Below, in pieces: positions 17,122-25,728 of a DNA stretch of 64,000 nt. Position numbers and translations under genes: made by a program. The DNA comes from a marine group bacterium Sva0996 bin134 (lineage in GTDB: Bacteria > Actinomycetota > Acidimicrobiia > Acidimicrobiales > Bin134). The DNA is taken from positions 1 through 64,000 of the forward strand of contig MPNQ01000001.1 in assembly GCA_002239105.1 (NCBI GenBank), in the 5' to 3' direction. The notes under the pieces are model-generated. The model was not told the origin of the DNA, searched no databases, and was given only the letters and a program-made list of their open reading frames with translations. Each line of letters opens with the position of its first letter. The stretch's first letter is position 1.

Positions 17122-18321
17122 ATGACCGCCCCACCGCAAGGAGTCGATGGAGTGACTGCGGGGAAGGCCGCGGTCACCAGTCGGGAGGGGTTTGACCTCG
17201 ACGTTCTGCGCTCCATTGTGGAGGTTGATGTGGCGCTGGAGGACTATCCGGTGGCCCACTCGGTGGCCAATTGTGCGCTGGTATATCGCACTGAGGACTT
17301 GAGGTGCTGGCTAACCGATCTCGACCAAGCGGCCGCAGTGCGCCGCGAGTTGACCCGGGCACTGCACGACGGCCCGGGGGTGATCGTGATCACCGGTGCC
17401 ATCGAGTATGCGGTTGTGGATCGGGCTACCGAGGTATTCGAGCGCATCATCGCCTCCGAGCGCTATGCCGGGACCGGCGGAGGCGATCACTATGCCAAGC
17501 CCGGGGCCAACGACCGGTTGTGGAATGCGCTGGAGAAGCTGGCCGTGGCCGATCCCGAGGTCTTCGTGGACTACTACGGGAGCGACATGATCGACTTGGC
17601 CTCGCTGGCCTGGCTCGGCCCCGGCTACCAGATCACTGCCCAGGTGAACGCCATCAACCCCGGTGGCGCGGCTCAGTCGCCCCACCGCGACTACCACATC
17701 GGATTCATGACCGATGAGGTGGCTGAGCGCTATCCGATCCATGCCCACCGCCTGTCGCCACTGCTGACCCTTCAAGGCGGCGTGGCCCATTGCCACATGC
17801 CGCCGGAGACGGGGGCCACCATGCTGTTGCCCCACTCCCACAAGTACGAGCTCGGCTATCTGGCGTGGCGGCGGCCCGAGCTGATCAATTACTTCGCTGA
17901 GCACCACGTGCAGATCGAGCTCGACAAGGGCGACCTGGTGTTCTTCAGCCCAGCGGTGTTCCACGCCGGGGGCCACAACCAAACCAGCGATGTTCGGCGG
18001 ATGGCCAACCTGCTCCAGATCTCCTCGGCCATGGGCCGGGCCACCGAGGCCGTCGACCGAGAGCGCATCGTCAACGCCATCTACCCCGCGCTGCTGCGCC
18101 GCCAGGAAGAGGGGCTCGACCCCGCCCTCATCGCCTGTGCGGTGGCGGCCAGCGCCGAGGGCTACGCCTTCCCCACCAACCTCGACCGCGACGTGCCCAT
18201 CGGCGGCCTCACCCCCCCGTCACAGCAAGACTTGGTGCTCGAGGCCCTAGCCAACAAGACCAGCCCCGACGAACTCGCCACCCAATTAACCGCCCACCGA
18301 CACCGTAGGGCCACCCACTGA
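17122..18321 (+). CDS. Phytanoyl-CoA dioxygenase (PhyH) family protein
   Basis: The product is about 399 residues, of the iron(II)/2-oxoglutarate-dependent PhyH-like fold. The metal-binding HxD is visible in SPHRDYHIGF and the distal His in FFSPAVFHAGGHNQ, followed by the Arg region VRRMANLLQ that would hold 2-oxoglutarate. The family hydroxylates aliphatic carbons of lipids and natural products. I chose the ATG at 17122; a GTG at 17083 would add 13 residues. It is divergent from the Liv/P450 operon with about 100 bases between the starts, so the two could share regulation, but nothing shows this directly. Confidence 0.85.
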   Translation: MTAPPQGVDGVTAGKAAVTSREGFDLDVLRSIVEVDVALEDYPVAHSVANCALVYRTEDLRCWLTDLDQAAAVRRELTRALHDGPGVIVITGAIEYAVVDRATEVFERIIASERYAGTGGGDHYAKPGANDRLWNALEKLAVADPEVFVDYYGSDMIDLASLAWLGPGYQITAQVNAINPGGAAQSPHRDYHIGFMTDEVAERYPIHAHRLSPLLTLQGGVAHCHMPPETGATMLLPHSHKYELGYLAWRRPELINYFAEHHVQIELDKGDLVFFSPAVFHAGGHNQTSDVRRMANLLQISSAMGRATEAVDRERIVNAIYPALLRRQEEGLDPALIACAVAASAEGYAFPTNLDRDVPIGGLTPPSQQDLVLEALANKTSPDELATQLTAHRHRRATH

Positions 18322-18439
18322 ACTACTGCGAAGGGCTGAGGTAGGTCGATCTGAGCTGAGCAATGGCCTTTTGAGCTCGATCGAATTATGGACCTCATTA
18401 GAAACGAAATCTCTTCGATTGTCCGCCGTGGAGACTCCT

Positions 18440-19417
18440 TCAGCCGGCGATGGCTTGGGAGATGGAGAGGTCTACTCGGCGGCGTTTGCGGTCGACGGCC
18501 AAGACCTTGACCGAGACTTCTTCGCCGGGGAGGACGATCTCCTCGGGGTGGTAAACCCGGTACTCGGCCATCTCGGTGATGTGGACCAGGCCCTCGACGC
18601 CGTCATTGACGACCACGAAGGCGCCGAAGTCCACCAGGCGGGTCACCCGGCCAGTTATCACCGCGCCTACTTCGAGTTGGCCCAGCGGATCGGCGGAGAG
18701 CTTCATGGTGAGGTTCACCCGCTGCTTGGGCTTTTGGATCGACTTGACCCTCACCTGCACCTCGTCGCCCACGCTCACCACCTCGCTGGGGTGCTGTACC
18801 CGCTTCCAGGCCATCTCTGTGGTGTGAACCAGGCCCCGCACGCCGTTGATGTCCACGAACGCCCCGAAGTCTTGAAGGTCCACCACTTTGCCGGTGTACT
18901 CATCGCCCGCCGACATGGTTTCCATGAACGCCTTGGCCGCTTTGCGCTGCTCAGCCCGGACAACTGCCTTGCGGGACAAAACCAGACGGCCTGACACCTG
19001 ATCGGCCTCCACCACCTTGCACTGAACTTCCCGCCCGACCAGCGCCTGGAGGTTTTCCACCGGTTCCACGTCGATCAGCGACGACGGTATGAATCCGCGC
19101 ACTCCCACATCGCACGACAGCCCGCCCTTGACCACCGCGGTGATGGTGCCAGTGACCGCCTCGTTGGCCGCGGCCGCTCGAGCTACGTTCACCCAGGCGA
19201 TCTGCTGCATGGCCCACAGCCGGGACAGCACGATGCGCCCCTTGTGGTCTTCCCGAACCAGCACGGCGGCGTTGATCACCTCGCCCAGCACGCACTCTCG
19301 GGTCAGATCGACAGCCGGGTTGTCGCCCCAGTAGCGCTGGCTGATCACCCCGATCCGACCGCCGCCCAAATCCAGCTCTATCTCATGGGTGGCCTTCGTC
19401 TTGACCGACCCAGCCAC
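18440..19417 (-). CDS. S1-domain RNA-binding protein (ribosomal protein S1-like), intact portion
   Basis: The 325-residue open frame holds four S1 (OB-fold) repeats, as shown by the recurring pattern G.V..LVDFGAFV.. and GLVH.TEM, ending in RRRVDLSISQAIAG. Ribosomal protein S1 of actinobacteria has four such repeats, so this is either S1 itself or a close paralogue. The GTG at 19417 has a good ribosome-binding site (GGGAGG, 7 bases upstream). However, the residues just before it in the same frame (LTGGTIVAGSV) look like the normal lead-in to the first S1 repeat, and an acidic N-terminal tail is encoded upstream in another frame (next entry). Whether the protein starts here or is frameshifted is unresolved. 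Confidence 0.85.
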   Translation of the reverse strand: MAGSVKTKATHEIELDLGGGRIGVISQRYWGDNPAVDLTRECVLGEVINAAVLVREDHKGRIVLSRLWAMQQIAWVNVARAAAANEAVTGTITAVVKGGLSCDVGVRGFIPSSLIDVEPVENLQALVGREVQCKVVEADQVSGRLVLSRKAVVRAEQRKAAKAFMETMSAGDEYTGKVVDLQDFGAFVDINGVRGLVHTTEMAWKRVQHPSEVVSVGDEVQVRVKSIQKPKQRVNLTMKLSADPLGQLEVGAVITGRVTRLVDFGAFVVVNDGVEGLVHITEMAEYRVYHPEEIVLPGEEVSVKVLAVDRKRRRVDLSISQAIAG

Positions 19418-19664
19418 GATGGTCCCTCCCGTTAGCCCGTCCGCCGTGGCCGCCGCCGGCTCCCCCGGCGGCGCTTCGGGCTTCGGGTCAGCAGCATCTT
19501 CGGCCTCGGCTTCGGCTTGGGGGTCTTCCGCGGGTTCGGCTTTCGCCTTGGGGTCTTTCGGCGGGTTCGGCTTGGGCTACGGCTACGGCTGCCTCTGGTT
19601 CCGCGGCAGGCTCCGGCTCAACCTCGGCGGTCTCGGATTCCAGGGTGGTCTCCGCCTCAGACAT
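19418..19664 (-). pseudogene. Out-of-frame acidic N-terminal segment of the S1-like gene
   Basis: From the ATG at 19664 the minus strand reads an acidic Ala/Glu/Pro-rich tail that starts MSEAETTLESETAEVEPEP. Near 19556-19582 the sensible reading shifts to another frame, which continues Glu/Ala/Lys/Pro-rich into the S1 repeats without a stop. In the first frame a TGA follows shortly after. One inserted base, or two missing bases, explains this. Causes could be a real mutation, a sequencing or assembly error in a GC-rich repeat, or frameshifting during translation. The similar composition on both sides argues that they were one reading frame. Confidence 0.6.
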
Positions 19665-19716
19665 AAGGGCATTAACCCTAATGGCCTCAATCAGAGCTTC
19701 GACAAAGGAAAGCCGG

Positions 19717-20646
19717 TCAGGTTCCCGCCAGCCGGGCTACCACTGGGGCCATCTCCTCCATGGATTCGGCTGATAACCCGATGTAGCTGATGCCCAATTC
19801 CTCTCGCTGGCGAACCAGCTTGTCCACCACCTCTTCGACCGTTCCGATCATGCTGTGGGGCGATGCCAGAGCCCGATCGGTATCCAACCCCATGGCCGGG
19901 GCCAAGGCTTCCGCCAAACCCCTGCCGTCGTTGGTGATCGAGGCCACATGGACCCTCGAGTGCAGCTCCAGTTCCACGAATCGCTCTCCGGCGCTCTCTC
20001 GGATCCACTCGATCTTGGCCTCGGTGGCCTCGACCGTGGCCGAGGGCCCCACCCGCTCATCGATGACCCCCGCAGCCATGTTGGGATTGACCCCCGCGAT
20101 GTCGGCGGTTCGGGCCGCCAACCGCAGCACCCGTTCAGACCCTCCGGCCACAAACAGCGGCGGGCCCCCCTGTCGAACCGGCTCGGGCAGCCCCTCAAGC
20201 CCGTCGATGGTGTAGTGCTGGCCCGAGAACGTGACCGTTTCGCCGGCCAGCAGCTCCTTGATGATGGCCACCGCCTCGCCCAGCCGCTCGATCCGCACCC
20301 CCGGCCGATCCATGGCAATACCGGTGCGCTGATAGTCGGAGGTCTGCCACCCGGCCCCGATGCCCAACTCGAACCGCCCGTTCGACAGCACGTCCAAGGT
20401 GGCCGCCTCCTTCGCCAACGCCGCCGGGTGGCGGAAATCGTTGGCCAACACCATGGTCCCCACCCGCAACGTAGTGGTGGCCTCCGCAGCGAACGCCAGC
20501 GCCACCATGGGTGCCGGGCCCCGGTCGAAATGGTCGGGCACGCACAAGATGTCGTACCCCAAGCCCTCAGCTTGCCGGGCCAGCTCCTGCCACCCACCGG
20601 CTTCCATCGGCGCCCGAGCCTGCACCCCAAATCGAAACGCTCGCAT
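19717..20646 (-). CDS. F420-dependent LLM-class oxidoreductase
   Basis: A 309-residue luciferase-like monooxygenase-fold protein. It starts MRAFRFGVQARAP and shows the LLM pattern GYDILCVPDHF, LRVGTMVLANDFRHP (the non-prolyl cis-peptide region), LSNGRFELGIGAGW and GGPPLFVAGGSERVLRLAARTADI. These fit the actinobacterial F420-dependent subgroup rather than true bacterial luciferases. Members transfer hydride between F420 and varied organic substrates. The ATG at 20646 was chosen over an upstream start at 20682 because homology begins there. It is divergent from pcrA with about 50 bases between the starts. The substrate is unknown. Confidence 0.88.
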   Translation of the reverse strand: MRAFRFGVQARAPMEAGGWQELARQAEGLGYDILCVPDHFDRGPAPMVALAFAAEATTTLRVGTMVLANDFRHPAALAKEAATLDVLSNGRFELGIGAGWQTSDYQRTGIAMDRPGVRIERLGEAVAIIKELLAGETVTFSGQHYTIDGLEGLPEPVRQGGPPLFVAGGSERVLRLAARTADIAGVNPNMAAGVIDERVGPSATVEATEAKIEWIRESAGERFVELELHSRVHVASITNDGRGLAEALAPAMGLDTDRALASPHSMIGTVEEVVDKLVRQREELGISYIGLSAESMEEMAPVVARLAGT

Positions 20647-20697
20647 CGCCGCGCACCCTACTCTCAAACTGACACGGCCCATCGGTAGTGTGAGTCA

Positions 20698-22908
20698 ATG
20701 CCAACGACCGCGCTCACCGAGGGGCTGAACCCGGCCCAGATCGACGCGGTCACCCATCTGGGAGGCCCGATTCTGGTGGTCGCCGGGGCGGGTTCCGGCA
20801 AGACCCGCGTCCTCACCCACCGCATCGCCTATCTCGTCGACCACCAGGGCGTATCCCCGTTCGCCCTGTTGGCCATCACCTTCACCAACAAGGCGGCCCA
20901 GGAGATGAAGCACCGGGTGGGAGCGCTCGTCGGGCCGGTGGCCGACAAGATGTGGGTGAGCACCTTCCACTCCGCCTGCGCCCGCATCCTGCGCTACGAG
21001 CACGAGGCCATCGGCTTCCCCTCCAGCTTCACCATCTACGACCAAGCCGACTCGGTGAGGCTCACCCGCTACATCCTCAACGATTTCAAACTAGATCCCA
21101 AGAAGATGCCGCCCCGGTCGATCCACGCGGCCATCAGTGCGGCCAAGAACGAGATGATCGGCGTGGCCCAATACAAAGACCGGGCAGCCAACGTGTTCGA
21201 GCGCCGCATAGGGGAGGTCTACGGGGAATACCAGGAACGCCTGCGCCGGGCCGGGGCCATGGACTTCGACGACCTTTTGGGTGCCACCGTGGGCCTCTTC
21301 CAGCGGGAGCCCGACGTGCTCGACCGCTACCGCCGCCGCTTCGAGCACGTTCTGGTGGACGAGTATCAGGACACCAACCGGGTGCAGAACGAGCTGGTGC
21401 TGATGCTGGGCAAAGAGCACCGCAACGTGTTCGTGGTGGGCGACGCCGACCAGTCGGTCTACCGCTTCCGAGGGGCCGACGTCCGCAATATCATCGACTT
21501 CGAGCGGGCCTTCGAGGACGTCACCGTGGTGCTTCTGGAGCAGAACTACCGCTCCACCCAGCGCATCTTGAGCGCGGCCAACGCGGTGATCGCCAACAAC
21601 ATGGGCCGCAAGCCCAAGAACCTGTGGACCGACCAGACCGGGGGCGACCCGATCGTGTGCTACCAGGCGACCGACGAATACGACGAGGCCCGCTGGGTGG
21701 TGCGGGAGGCTTACCGGCTCCACGACGACGAGCAGCACCGCTGGGACGAGATGGCGGTGTTCTACCGCACCAATGCCCAGAGCCGGGCAATGGAGGAGCT
21801 GCTGATGGAGGCGGGCGTTCCCTATCAGATCATCGGCGGCACCCGGTTCTACGACCGGCGGGAGATCAAGGACTCGCTGGCCTATCTGCGGGTAACCGTC
21901 AACCCCGATGATTCTGTCAGCCTCAGGCGGGCGCTGAACACACCCAAGCGGGGGGTGGGCGACGGGTCGGTGGCCAAGCTGGAGGCATGGGCCGAAGCCC
22001 ATGGCCTGACGTTGATGGACGCCTTGGTGAACGCATCCGAGGCCGGGGTGAGAGGGAGGGCACTGGCTGGTATCGGGGCCTTCTTGAAGGTGATTGACGA
22101 CGCCCGCGGCTTGCTCGACGGCGGTCCTGCGCTGGTTTTGGAGCACATGCTCGAATCCAGTGGGTATCTCGACCAACTGGAGGTCGAGGCCGCCGGGGAG
22201 ACCGAGGTCGGCGTGCAGGCCCAGGGAAGGCTGGAGAACCTCGACGAGCTGATCAGCGCGGCCTCAGAGAGCGACGACGTAAACGACTTCCTCGAACAGG
22301 TCAGCCTGGTGTCGGACACCGACGACTTGGCCGATGACTCCATGCTGACGCTGATGACCCTGCACTCGGCCAAGGGTCTGGAATATCCGGTGGTGTTCCT
22401 GGTCGGCATGGAGGAGGGGGTGTTCCCCCACTTCCGATCGCTCACCGAGCCAGACGAGCTTGAGGAGGAGCGCCGCTTGGCCTATGTGGGCATCACCCGG
22501 GCCCGCCAGCGGCTGTACCTGACCCACGCCTGGCACCGCACCATCCACGGCACCCCGATGTACAACCCGCCGTCGAGGTTCTTGGAGGAGATCCCCGAAG
22601 ATCTGGTGGACAACCGAGGCAGCAGCCGGAGCCGCTCACCTCGATCGAGCTCCGAGCGGAACTCGCCCAGTTCGTTCGCCGGTCGTGAGCGGATGGTGGA
22701 GGCTGCCCAGGCCACCCGTACCCCGGTCGAAGCCGACCCCGATCCGGTCCGCCTCGTGGTGGGCGACGACGTGAACCACGCCACCTTCGGCCTCGGCGTG
22801 GTCACCGACGTGAAGGGGGCCGACGGCGACGCCGAGATCACCGTCAACTTCACCACCTCAGGCTCCAAAGTGCTTATGGCCTCGTTCGCCCGACTCGAAA
22901 AGGTTTGA
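20698..22908 (+). CDS. pcrA: ATP-dependent DNA helicase PcrA/UvrD
   Basis: The 736-residue superfamily 1A helicase has all motifs in order: LNPAQIDAV (Q motif), Walker A AGAGSGKT, motif Ia TFTNKAAQEMK, motif II DEYQDTN, motif III GDADQSVYRFRGA, motif IV QNYRST, motif V TLHSAKGLEYPVV and motif VI YVGITRARQRL. The C-terminal tail ends NHATFGLGVVTDV..., a Tudor-like element normal for PcrA. It unwinds DNA 3' to 5' in nucleotide excision repair and removes stalled complexes. Length and layout are typical of gram-positive PcrA. Confidence 0.97.
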   Translation: MPTTALTEGLNPAQIDAVTHLGGPILVVAGAGSGKTRVLTHRIAYLVDHQGVSPFALLAITFTNKAAQEMKHRVGALVGPVADKMWVSTFHSACARILRYEHEAIGFPSSFTIYDQADSVRLTRYILNDFKLDPKKMPPRSIHAAISAAKNEMIGVAQYKDRAANVFERRIGEVYGEYQERLRRAGAMDFDDLLGATVGLFQREPDVLDRYRRRFEHVLVDEYQDTNRVQNELVLMLGKEHRNVFVVGDADQSVYRFRGADVRNIIDFERAFEDVTVVLLEQNYRSTQRILSAANAVIANNMGRKPKNLWTDQTGGDPIVCYQATDEYDEARWVVREAYRLHDDEQHRWDEMAVFYRTNAQSRAMEELLMEAGVPYQIIGGTRFYDRREIKDSLAYLRVTVNPDDSVSLRRALNTPKRGVGDGSVAKLEAWAEAHGLTLMDALVNASEAGVRGRALAGIGAFLKVIDDARGLLDGGPALVLEHMLESSGYLDQLEVEAAGETEVGVQAQGRLENLDELISAASESDDVNDFLEQVSLVSDTDDLADDSMLTLMTLHSAKGLEYPVVFLVGMEEGVFPHFRSLTEPDELEEERRLAYVGITRARQRLYLTHAWHRTIHGTPMYNPPSRFLEEIPEDLVDNRGSSRSRSPRSSSERNSPSSFAGRERMVEAAQATRTPVEADPDPVRLVVGDDVNHATFGLGVVTDVKGADGDAEITVNFTTSGSKVLMASFARLEKV

Positions 22909-23033
22909 ATAAAATTATCCTGATTTAATCATGTATGTAGAAGGTAGAAGGGAGAGACCGAACACTAATTGGAATATGTGGCAATGTTGGTTGTACAAAA
23001 CAGCAAGCTATTCAAGATCAAAGACTGATTATT

Positions 23034-23204
23034 ATGCTCAAGACCTACGTTAAATTCACAATGTTTGCGATCATCACAGCGTTTTTGATTGCTCTTCTCG
23101 CGGCGGTCTTGGCAGCGCAGATTGTTCGTGACAGCTACAATTGTCCCGACGATGCCTCTCGTGAGTCTGCGGCTGCCATACACGACCAGTTTCTGGAGCA
23201 ATAG
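23034..23204 (+). CDS. Possible small single-pass membrane protein (56 aa)
   Basis: The 373 bases between pcrA and the next gene (22909-23281) are AT-richer than the surroundings and hold no long gene. Within them an ATG at 23034 opens a 56-codon frame starting MLKTYVKFTMFAIITAFLI, with one strongly hydrophobic segment (residues about 9-30), a short Cys-containing region NCPDD and a polar C-terminus ending QFLEQ. This layout is that of a real small membrane protein, but there is no clear ribosome-binding site, and such AT-rich frames can arise by chance. I see nothing else in this gap. Confidence 0.38.
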   Translation: MLKTYVKFTMFAIITAFLIALLAAVLAAQIVRDSYNCPDDASRESAAAIHDQFLEQ

Positions 23205-23281
23205 GTTCTGAACTTGTTGCCTTCCTGGCCTGATGCAGGGGGGCATGCTTACTCAACGCAATTGCTTGCTACGGTGGCCTT

Positions 23282-23992
23282 GTGGAGTTGAGCCGGGCAC
23301 AGTGGGGGTCGGTCAGCTCGTTTGCGGTGAGGGTTGCCCACTTCGCGGGGTGCGTGGCAGAGGCTCACCGCTTGGGGCATGGGCCCGGGAGGTCTCAGAA
23401 GCCTTGGGGGATCGGGTTCCAGCGGCGTGCCTGCTCGATTTTCGCGCTGACGCTGCGTCCTGAGTATCTGCGGGGCGTCGCCGATGCGAGTGCGTATTGC
23501 GCAGGATTGATGGATGGCGCTGAACCTGATGATGGGGTCGCGGTCGATTGGGAGATCGTCGCGGAGTTCCTTCGTTCAACATCGAAGGCGTTGCGGGAGA
23601 TGCCAGAGGTGGAGGGGATTGTCTCCGGAGCGGGTGCTGCTGAGATCGGGTCCACGTCTCCGCCAGTTTTGCGGTATGAGCTCTTCGCCGAGTTGCTGAA
23701 CTCCCAAGGAGTTGCCCGACTAGGGGATGCGGCCGGGGCGGTCGCCCGCTGCTGTGAGTCGCAAGTGCAGGTGGTACCGACGGCTCAAGAACTGGAGTGG
23801 CTGCTCTCGGTGGTTGCCCAGGAGCCGGTTGACGTGCTTGCCAAGCGCAATGACACTTCGACGAGAGGCATGTACCGTCGCATCGAGAAAATGTGGGAGC
23901 GCCTCGGCGCGGCCAACCAGGTTCAGGGTGTCGCCTTGGCGGTGCAGCAGGGTTGGATCGCACCGCCACCGTGGGGAGATGGCGAGGACTGA
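23282..23992 (+). CDS. Putative regulator with C-terminal LuxR-like HTH, paralogue 1
   Basis: The 236-residue protein starts with GTG. Its last about 65 residues (VPTAQELEWLLSVVAQEP ... VALAVQQGWI) match the layout of a LuxR/GerE helix-turn-helix: an opening P-x-E, a middle ALA-like turn, a recognition helix STRGMYRRIEKMWERLG and the closing VALAVQQGW. The N-terminal 150 residues have no domain I recognise but resemble the next gene (AHRLGHGPG and FQRRA against AHGLGCGPG and FQRRA). The pair is likely a local duplication. A DNA-binding regulatory role is inferred from the HTH only. Confidence 0.68.
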   Translation: MELSRAQWGSVSSFAVRVAHFAGCVAEAHRLGHGPGRSQKPWGIGFQRRACSIFALTLRPEYLRGVADASAYCAGLMDGAEPDDGVAVDWEIVAEFLRSTSKALREMPEVEGIVSGAGAAEIGSTSPPVLRYELFAELLNSQGVARLGDAAGAVARCCESQVQVVPTAQELEWLLSVVAQEPVDVLAKRNDTSTRGMYRRIEKMWERLGAANQVQGVALAVQQGWIAPPPWGDGED

Positions 23993-24030
23993 GCAGGCGG
24001 TAACAACAAATAGTCGTCTACGCTTGCGGC

Positions 24031-24729
24031 GTGGACGGGGGCGACGATCAGCTCAGGGTGGTCCTGCGCCATGTCGTCCCGATCGAGCAATATACGATCA
24101 GGATCACCGAGGCGCACGGTTTGGGCTGTGGCCCCGGTGGGCACACCGACATCTGGTGTTTGGAGTTTCAGCGCAGGGCTCAAAAGGTGTGGAAGGAGAC
24201 GCTGCCGTCGCTATTCCAGCGCCAGGTGGCCGACTCCTATGAGCGCTGTGTCCAGTTGATGGGCCTTGTTTCCCCCAATGAATCGATCACTGGCGATTGG
24301 GAGAGTGTCGCCAGGTACCTGGGCGCGGTCGCGGATGCAATCAACAATGACCCAGACTGCGCGGAGCAGGGGGTGGCGTCCGAATCCTACGGCATCGGAC
24401 AGATGCCCGAAGTGATCCACTATGAGAGGCTCGCCGAACTGATGCACCCCGACGCGGTGGAAAAGCTGTGCGCAACCGCCGCGGCGGTCGCGCATTACTG
24501 TCGGTCCAGCTTGTCAATAGTGCCCGACGAGATACAGCTCGCCTGCTTGCAAGGCCTCGCCAACGGCGAGAAGCACGCCGACCTCGCCAAGCGCCTCGGC
24601 TATTCCGAACGCCACTTCCAGCGCATCCTCGCCGACATGTGGCACCAGTTCGGAGTAGGCAACACCACCGAGGGGGTAGCATTCGCCGTCCAAAACGACT
24701 GGGTTGCCGTGCCTAATCCTGACCGCTAG
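24031..24729 (+). CDS. Putative regulator with C-terminal LuxR-like HTH, paralogue 2
   Basis: The 232-residue protein begins with GTG 38 bases after its paralogue. The C-terminus is a clearer LuxR-like helix-turn-helix: VPDEIQLACLQGLANGEKH, then DLAKRLGYSERHFQRILAD, then WHQFGVGNTTEGVAFAVQ. The N-terminal region aligns with paralogue 1 through AHGLGCGPG, the FQRRAQK block and a conserved motif around IHYERLAEL (RYELFAEL in the other). The N-terminal domain may sense a signal, but no ligand-binding motif is visible. Both genes end facing a set of secreted proteins encoded on the opposite strand, which could be their targets. Confidence 0.7.
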   Translation: MDGGDDQLRVVLRHVVPIEQYTIRITEAHGLGCGPGGHTDIWCLEFQRRAQKVWKETLPSLFQRQVADSYERCVQLMGLVSPNESITGDWESVARYLGAVADAINNDPDCAEQGVASESYGIGQMPEVIHYERLAELMHPDAVEKLCATAAAVAHYCRSSLSIVPDEIQLACLQGLANGEKHADLAKRLGYSERHFQRILADMWHQFGVGNTTEGVAFAVQNDWVAVPNPDR

Positions 24730-24754
24730 TGGCAGGCGACATGGCTCTTGCTGC

Positions 24755-25585
24755 TCACTCGTTGCCAACGTCTCCGACGTTGCCATCACCGCTGAAGTCA
24801 TCGTAGGAACTGTCTATTGTGATTATGGGCGGCGGATTGAGCAAGTCTTCAAGTGCGATCGACTGAGGCTGGCCGTCTGATGACAGATTATGATCGAAGG
24901 CTGGGAAGGTCACGTTGTCTGACTCATCAACAAATCCCAATAGCTCGCCTCCGCGAAGCACTCCGAAGACTCCAGGCTCGAGGTCGAATGCTGTTTTCTC
25001 GTTTGAATGGAGTGGAGCAGCGATTCTTTTGCCCTCAAGTTCAGTTTTGAGCGATTCTAAGTCAACTGGATTTAGTAGGAACAAACCAATGGTTATCTGA
25101 GTGATATCTTCATAATCGTCGCCTAAGTAAAGTAAGTTTCCAGTTGAAACAAACAAGTGTACAGTAGAAACCCAGGATTCAGCCGAATTGAATTCATGTA
25201 TTGCTCGATTGGAAGATTCGCCAGCAACTTGTGGACCACCAGGCCAAGAGTAGCCGTTACCTGCTGTCACGCTAAGAATCTTCCCAACAACAAACAAATC
25301 CGATACTGGTCCTATATTATCACCATCAACAACAAATGTTGTGTGTGGAGTGGTTTCCAAGACGGAGCTGTATAGAGGCCATTCATATGACACACTTGAA
25401 TTGAATTCAATGATTTGCTCAGTCAAAGAAGTATTCTCAAGTGCGGATTCTTGCTCATCATTTCCGCAGGAACTTACGAGACAAGACAACACGCCTATGA
25501 CGCCGACAAGCAATCCACCTCTGAGCAGTTGACGTGCCGAGATATCTCGCTTTGTCCATACCACCGCATGTTGCAGTTTTGACAT
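24755..25585 (-). CDS. Secreted lipoprotein A, unknown function
   Basis: The 276-residue protein has a lipoprotein signal with lipobox LVSSC and an extracytoplasmic domain of beta-strand character (FVVGKILSVTAGNGY, VSTVHLFVSTGNLLYL, ITQITIGLFLLNP). The general layout, with a VxG-x-V opening, a strand pair and an FL ending, resembles lipoproteins B and C nearby. The C-terminus is Gly/Asn/Asp-rich (GDGNVGDVGNE). Codon use is AT-richer than the genome average. The ATG at 25585 follows AAGGGGTG. It is not next to a protease gene, unlike its two relatives. Function is unknown. Confidence 0.68.
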   Translation of the reverse strand: MSKLQHAVVWTKRDISARQLLRGGLLVGVIGVLSCLVSSCGNDEQESALENTSLTEQIIEFNSSVSYEWPLYSSVLETTPHTTFVVDGDNIGPVSDLFVVGKILSVTAGNGYSWPGGPQVAGESSNRAIHEFNSAESWVSTVHLFVSTGNLLYLGDDYEDITQITIGLFLLNPVDLESLKTELEGKRIAAPLHSNEKTAFDLEPGVFGVLRGGELLGFVDESDNVTFPAFDHNLSSDGQPQSIALEDLLNPPPIITIDSSYDDFSGDGNVGDVGNE

Positions 25586-25728
25586 GTTGGAGTCACCCCT
25601 TCGGTGAACTTGAGTAGAAGCCAAGGTGTTTGCTATATCCCTTCCTGTTGTTACAGACAACCATACAATTGGTTGTAGCTGCTGTCAGGCAAAATCAGTT
25701 GTCCGTATGAGCGAGCGCCTGTGGGGTC

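Noticed and set aside
22965..23246. 93-codon minus-strand frame after pcrA
   Set aside because: No hydrophobic, catalytic or compositional pattern of a real protein is seen; it runs antisense to the possible small membrane protein.
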